From an uncultured Lachnospiraceae bacterium (GTDB lineage: Bacteria; Bacillota; Clostridia; Lachnospirales; Lachnospiraceae): a stretch of 9,771 nt of DNA. The notes below the pieces were generated by a model, which ran no database searches, was not told the DNA's origin, and was given only the letters and a program-made list of their open reading frames with translations. Of the stretch, positions 6,375 through 9,771 are shown one piece after another. The stretch is taken from contig CAPNGW010000067.1 of the NCBI GenBank assembly GCA_948665105.1, forward strand, positions 1 to 9,771. Direction: 5' to 3'. Both the position numbers and the translations under genes were made by a program. Position 1 is the first letter of the stretch; every line of letters starts with the position of its first letter.

Positions 6375-7630
6375 CAATCAAGAAATTTCAGGGAAAAACC
6401 GAGTTGGAAGCCACAGAGAAAGCCAAGGCGGAGCTGGGGCAGGGAGCCGTTGTGCTGAATGTAAAGGCTATAAAGCCAACCGGACTGTTCAAAAAATTTA
6501 AAAATTCCGTGTATGAAGTTACAGCCGCACTGGAGGAGGAGCCGAATATGGTGAACAAAGAGTCAGCGAAGCCGGCTTTTTCTGTCCGGGATACGATTAA
6601 TATGGTAGCGGATGAGAAGATTGTGATTCCGGCCCCTGAACAGGAGCCAAAAAAGACTGTGCAGCCGGAATTTGAATATAAGAAACCGGAGTACAAAAAG
6701 CCGGAATATAAGGAGATGGAGACGGTGGGACTGGAGGAGAAGCTGGAAAGTCTTCAGAATCTGTTGGAGAAAAAGCTAAATTCCGGTGAGGAATCCCCAA
6801 TAGAAGAAAAATTTGCAGAGCAGCCTTCTTCAGGAGAAGGATTTCGTTTCCTGAAAATGCTTTATAGTATTTTGCTGGAAAACGAAGTGAACGAAAAATA
6901 TGCCAATCAGATTATGGATGAGAGCGAGAAAGTGGTGCGGGGCGGCCCCAGCATGGATTTTCTTCTGTCCAATATCTATCAGAAGATGATTTTAAAGCTG
7001 GGACAGTCAAGAACCATCGAGATTACGGAAAAAAAGCCCAAGGTTGCATTCTTTATTGGCCCCACCGGAGTGGGTAAGACCACGACCATCGCCAAGATTG
7101 CCTCCAAATTCAAGGTGGAGAAGGGGAGGAAGGTGGCTCTTCTGACGGCGGATACCTACCGGATTGCAGCGGCAGAGCAGCTTCGTACCTACGCCAATAT
7201 TCTGGACACACCCTTGACTATTGTTTACTCTCCACAAGAATTGTCTGACTCATTGGAGCGTCTTTCAGAGTACGATTTGGTGTTGGTGGATACTGCAGGA
7301 TTTTCCCACCGGAACCAGGGGCAGCTTAGCGATATGAAGCAGCTGGTGGAGAATGTGGATGAATCTTATGAAAAAGAGATTTATCTTGTGCTGAGTGCAA
7401 CCACCAAATACCGTGATTTGCTGGAAATTGCGGATGTGTATCGGGAGAATTTTGAATTCCGCATGATTTTTACCAAACTGGATGAAACGACCTGCTATGG
7501 TAACATTTATAATATGAAGATGTATACCGGTGCGGATTTGTCTTATTCCACCAATGGACAGAATGTACCGGATGATATAGAAGTGTTCGATACCCAGAAA
7601 ATGGTGAAATTATTGCTGGGAGGAAAATAG
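6371..7630 (+). CDS. flhF: Flagellar SRP-type GTPase FlhF
   Basis: A 419-residue protein with the three-part FlhF layout. The N-terminal B domain (about 1-60) has the typical MTIKKFQGKTELEATEKAK start. A charged linker follows, with EYKKP repeats near residues 102-114. The NG GTPase domain begins around residue 155. GTPase motifs are G1 GPTGVGKT (230-237), the DTYRIAAAEQLRTYA segment, G3 DTAG at 307-310 and G4 TKLDE (368-372). Residue 311 is Phe (DTAGF), where SRP-family GTPases including most FlhF usually have Arg. FlhF is known to recruit early flagellar components to the correct membrane site and to be stimulated by FlhG. It overlaps flhA by four bases and is followed two bases later by flhG, so the pair is co-expressed. 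Confidence 0.96.
   Translation: MTIKKFQGKTELEATEKAKAELGQGAVVLNVKAIKPTGLFKKFKNSVYEVTAALEEEPNMVNKESAKPAFSVRDTINMVADEKIVIPAPEQEPKKTVQPEFEYKKPEYKKPEYKEMETVGLEEKLESLQNLLEKKLNSGEESPIEEKFAEQPSSGEGFRFLKMLYSILLENEVNEKYANQIMDESEKVVRGGPSMDFLLSNIYQKMILKLGQSRTIEITEKKPKVAFFIGPTGVGKTTTIAKIASKFKVEKGRKVALLTADTYRIAAAEQLRTYANILDTPLTIVYSPQELSDSLERLSEYDLVLVDTAGFSHRNQGQLSDMKQLVENVDESYEKEIYLVLSATTKYRDLLEIADVYRENFEFRMIFTKLDETTCYGNIYNMKMYTGADLSYSTNGQNVPDDIEVFDTQKMVKLLLGGK
6674..6712 (+). repeat. 15-bp coding repeat (EYKKP) in the FlhF linker
   Basis: Two full 15-base units (6674-6688 and 6689-6703) and a partial third (6704-6712) encode Glu-Tyr-Lys-Lys-Pro, Glu-Tyr-Lys-Lys-Pro, Glu-Tyr-Lys. The units differ only at synonymous third positions, which suggests an older duplication kept for its protein sequence. 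It lies in the flexible region between the B and NG domains. Confidence 0.85.
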
Positions 7631-7632
7631 CC

Positions 7633-8511
7633 ATGGATCAGGCACAACAATTGCGAAATATTATTAAACAGAAGAACCAGTCTTCCGATCCTCCTGCTCG
7701 GGTGATTACCATCACCAGCGGGAAAGGTGGAGTGGGTAAGTCCAATGTGGCGGTGAATCTGGCCGTTCAGCTAAGGAAGATGGGAAAACGTGTACTGATT
7801 CTGGATGCGGATTTTGGGCTGGCAAATGTGGAAGTGATGTTTGGCATCATGCCCAAGTACAACATGAGCGATGTGATTTTTCGGGGCAGACAGGTTGGAG
7901 ACATCATCACGGAAGGGCCCATGGATATCAAATTTGTTTCCGGGGGCTCCGGCATCAGCGAGATGAACAACCTTACCAGGGAGCAGCTTACATTTCTCCT
8001 GCAAAGCCTTAAAGAGCTGGACACCATGGCGGATATTATTTTGATTGATACCGGAGCAGGGATTTCGGACAACGTGATGGAGCTTGTGGTAGCCAGCCCG
8101 GAGGTGGTGATTGTGTCTACACCGGAGCCCAGCTCCCTGACGGATTCCTACTCCTTGCTAAAGGCTCTGCACCGGGATCCCAATTTCCGCAAGGACACTT
8201 CGTCGGTAAAAGTGATTTCCAACCGGGTACTGACGGTGGAGGACGGAAACGCCGTATTCGAGAAACTGAATTCCGTGGTGGGCCAGTTCTTAAGCGGAAG
8301 CCTTACCTATTTGGGGGTAATTCCCCAGGATCGGGCTATTGAGCGGGCGGTGCGCCAGCAGATGCCGGTATCCATAAGCAATCCCGATGCCAGATCCTCA
8401 CGGGCCTTTGCCGTGCTGGCGGACAATCTAGTGAATAACAAGTCGTATCAGCCCAAGGTCCGAAACGGACTTATACAGATTATATCAAATATATTAAATA
8501 AACGATTGTAG
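7633..8511 (+). CDS. flhG: Flagellar number/placement ATPase FlhG (YlxH/FleN, MinD family)
   Basis: A 292-residue MinD/ParA-type ATPase. It begins with DQAQQLR (residues 2-8), a match to the DQAxxLR motif known in FlhG proteins to stimulate FlhF GTPase activity. The deviant Walker A is SGKGGVGKS (29-37), with signature Lys31 and Lys36. The LILDADFGLANVEVMFG segment carries the switch I region, and LIDTGAGIS is the switch II/Walker B segment. The C-terminal ~15 residues (NGLIQIISNILNKRL) look like an amphipathic membrane-targeting helix. FlhG is known to interact with FliM/FliY and FlhF and to limit flagellar number. It follows flhF by two bases, with a GGGAGG ribosome binding site at 7618-7623 inside the flhF end. 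It is distinguished from true MinD by the N-terminal motif and the location. Confidence 0.96.
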   Translation: MDQAQQLRNIIKQKNQSSDPPARVITITSGKGGVGKSNVAVNLAVQLRKMGKRVLILDADFGLANVEVMFGIMPKYNMSDVIFRGRQVGDIITEGPMDIKFVSGGSGISEMNNLTREQLTFLLQSLKELDTMADIILIDTGAGISDNVMELVVASPEVVIVSTPEPSSLTDSYSLLKALHRDPNFRKDTSSVKVISNRVLTVEDGNAVFEKLNSVVGQFLSGSLTYLGVIPQDRAIERAVRQQMPVSISNPDARSSRAFAVLADNLVNNKSYQPKVRNGLIQIISNILNKRL

Positions 8512-8521
8512 GTGGTGTGTT

Positions 8522-9268
8522 ATGATTTCGTCTATTTTAACGGTAGGAGATAAAATCGATATTAAAGTGCAGCAGCCCGGAGAGAACTCGGGCCAGGCGG
8601 GAGCGCGCATACTTAGAAGTGTAGTTTATGACATCGGGGACAACGATGAGCTGGAAATAGCCATGCCCAGTGAGAACGGGAAAATGATTCTGCTTGCTCT
8701 GGGGGTGCGCTATGAGTTCACCTTTTACGCCAAAAACAGCATGTACAAGTGTGTGTGTCTGGTGAAACGGCGATACAAGGATGATGGGGTCTTTATGATG
8801 ACTGTGGCGCCGGTATCCAAGCTTTTCAAGATACAAAGAAGGGCTTTTTACCGTTATGAGTGCAGTATGGAGGTCCGCTTTGTGCCGGTGACCCCGGAGG
8901 AGACGAAAATACTGACGCCGGAGGAGATGCTAAGACAGCATCGTCTGTCCTTTCCGGACGAACCCATGCGCATTGGCACCATATTGGACTTAAGCGGCGG
9001 TGGAGCCCGTATGTTTACTAAGGAGCCGGTGGAGCCCAAAACCCATATGCTTACAAACCTTCGGCTGATGAATGATGTGGTGTACTGCGATGCGTGGATT
9101 CTGGGGCATGTGCTTCGGACTATGCCGGTACAGGACAGCCACAACCTGCATGAGATGCGAATTGAGTTTATTACGGAAGACGCTGAGCTCCGTGAAGATA
9201 TTATCAGATACATTTTTGAGGAAGAACGAAAAAGGCGCAAGAAAGAGCAGGGGGGGAAGGTGGAATGA
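8522..9268 (+). CDS. PilZ-domain c-di-GMP receptor, YcgR-type flagellar brake
   Basis: A 248-residue cytoplasmic protein with two parts. Residues ~1-100 resemble the YcgR N-terminal (PilZN-type) beta domain: VGDKIDIKV near the start and GVRYEFTFYAKNSMYKCVCLV in the middle. The C-terminal PilZ domain has both c-di-GMP-binding motifs: RxxxR at R107-R111 within QRRAFYR, and DLSGGGAR at 156-163 (the D/NxSxxG motif). Proteins of this type bind c-di-GMP and slow or bias the flagellar motor, linking second-messenger level to motility. About 44 residues separate the two motifs, more than I expect for a minimal PilZ domain, with an acidic/proline-containing insert near 121-147. The C-terminal tail is highly charged (EEERKRRKKEQ). 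The ribosome binding site AGGTGGTG (8510-8517) overlaps the flhG stop. The B. subtilis operon has no such gene here. Confidence 0.9.
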   Translation: MISSILTVGDKIDIKVQQPGENSGQAGARILRSVVYDIGDNDELEIAMPSENGKMILLALGVRYEFTFYAKNSMYKCVCLVKRRYKDDGVFMMTVAPVSKLFKIQRRAFYRYECSMEVRFVPVTPEETKILTPEEMLRQHRLSFPDEPMRIGTILDLSGGGARMFTKEPVEPKTHMLTNLRLMNDVVYCDAWILGHVLRTMPVQDSHNLHEMRIEFITEDAELREDIIRYIFEEERKRRKKEQGGKVE

Positions 9269-9771
9269 AAAAAAATATTCTCGTAGTTGATGATTCTGCA
9301 CTCATGAGAAGGGTTATCTGTGATATAATTAACTCAGATACCGCATTTCAGGCAGTTGATGTCTGCAGGAATGGCCTGGAAGCCTATGAGTGGCTGAAGA
9401 AGCAGAGGTACGACGCTGTGGTAATGGACATCAATATGCCTCGAATGGATGGGCTTGAGGTGTTGGAGAAGCTTCAGGAGGAGCACATTAAAGCCACTGT
9501 GATAGTAGTAAGCTCCTTAACCACCAAGGATGCCGATACTACCAACATTGCTCTGGAGCGCGGGGCCGTAGACTTCGTCACCAAGCCTGGCAATCTTCTG
9601 GACGCCAAAAGTGATGACTTCAAGGGACAGATTCTGGCAGTTTTAAGAGCGGTCCTCAAGGTGGAGAGTCAGGAGAAAGCAGGTAAGATTCCGGCAGCGT
9701 CGGTGAAGCCACCGGTGAAAAAGTGTGCGGCGTCGGGCAAAAGCGGCGGGAAGAAGCTGGTGGCTCTGGCA
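9265..9771 (+). CDS. cheB: Chemotaxis methylesterase CheB, N-terminal receiver part (3' end missing)
   Basis: 169 residues are visible, running off the right edge without a stop. Residues 1-~125 form a receiver domain: D9/D10 in VVDDSALMRR, phosphoacceptor D55 in VMDINMPRMDGLEVL, S83/S84 in VVSSLT, and K107 in FVTKPG. The DSALMRR start and VVSSLTTKDADTT segment are typical of CheB rather than CheY. A Lys/Ala/Pro/Gly-rich linker (about 135-163) follows, and the last residues KKLVALA match the strand that leads into the catalytic CheB_methylest domain, which would lie outside the window. CheB removes methyl groups from chemoreceptors (and deamidates them in some species) when phosphorylated by CheA, giving adaptation. 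Its ATG overlaps the PilZ gene stop (ATGA), implying coupling. CheA, CheW and later che genes are expected downstream, but that is inference. Confidence 0.94.
   Translation, partial: MKKNILVVDDSALMRRVICDIINSDTAFQAVDVCRNGLEAYEWLKKQRYDAVVMDINMPRMDGLEVLEKLQEEHIKATVIVVSSLTTKDADTTNIALERGAVDFVTKPGNLLDAKSDDFKGQILAVLRAVLKVESQEKAGKIPAASVKPPVKKCAASGKSGGKKLVALA

Noticed and set aside
9072..9290. Small + strand open frame overlapping the PilZ gene end and cheB start
   Set aside because: It overlaps two well-supported genes in a third frame, and its translation is Cys/Arg/Met-rich with no family resemblance.
9322..9330. Perfect extended -10 (TGATATAAT) inside cheB, as an internal promoter
   Set aside because: No -35-like hexamer is found at the proper spacing and the bases encode conserved-type receiver residues (CDIIN), so it is likely fortuitous.

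Overview
The window is one uninterrupted stretch of a flagellar/chemotaxis operon, with every gene on the + strand and almost no intergenic space. The order is fliY/fliN (3' end), cheY, fliO, fliP, fliQ, fliR, flhB, flhA, flhF, flhG, a PilZ/YcgR-type gene, and cheB (5' end). This matches the core of the Bacillus subtilis fla/che operon, with one clear addition: a c-di-GMP receptor gene between flhG and cheB. Gene order, AGGAGG-type ribosome binding sites, the single-membrane style of the proteins and a roughly balanced base composition point to a motile Gram-positive Clostridia, most likely a Lachnospiraceae-like gut anaerobe. That assignment is an inference from style, not from a marker gene.

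Layout: (1) 2-388 is the end of a switch-complex protein, with a Met/Gln/Pro/Gly linker followed by a SpoA/FliN domain. (2) 420-782 is CheY, the response regulator that acts on that switch. (3) 784-6374 encodes the flagellar type III export apparatus: FliO (assembly factor), FliP, FliQ and FliR (export gate), FlhB (substrate-specificity switch) and FlhA (export gate ring). (4) 6371-8511 encodes FlhF and FlhG, the SRP-type GTPase and MinD-type ATPase pair that sets flagellar position and number. (5) 8522-9268 encodes a PilZ protein expected to slow or modulate the motor in response to c-di-GMP. (6) 9265 to the window end is the receiver half of CheB, cut just before its methylesterase domain.

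Neighbouring genes mostly overlap by 1-4 bases or are separated by 1-34 bases, which suggests translational coupling. The exception is the 76-base gap between flhB and flhA. It holds a perfect 21-bp inverted repeat whose left arm includes the flhB stop codon, and it can also fold as two smaller hairpins. No T-run follows, so it does not look like an intrinsic terminator. It is the most notable non-coding element here.

I found no mobile elements, RNA genes, CRISPR arrays or phage genes. The region is largely conventional and I see no evidence of a wholly new system. Points worth a second look are the flhB-flhA palindrome, a non-consensus Phe in the FlhF G3 motif, an enlarged PilZ domain, a G7 tract that could link the PilZ and CheB reading frames, and an 18-bp tandem repeat in the fliY linker.
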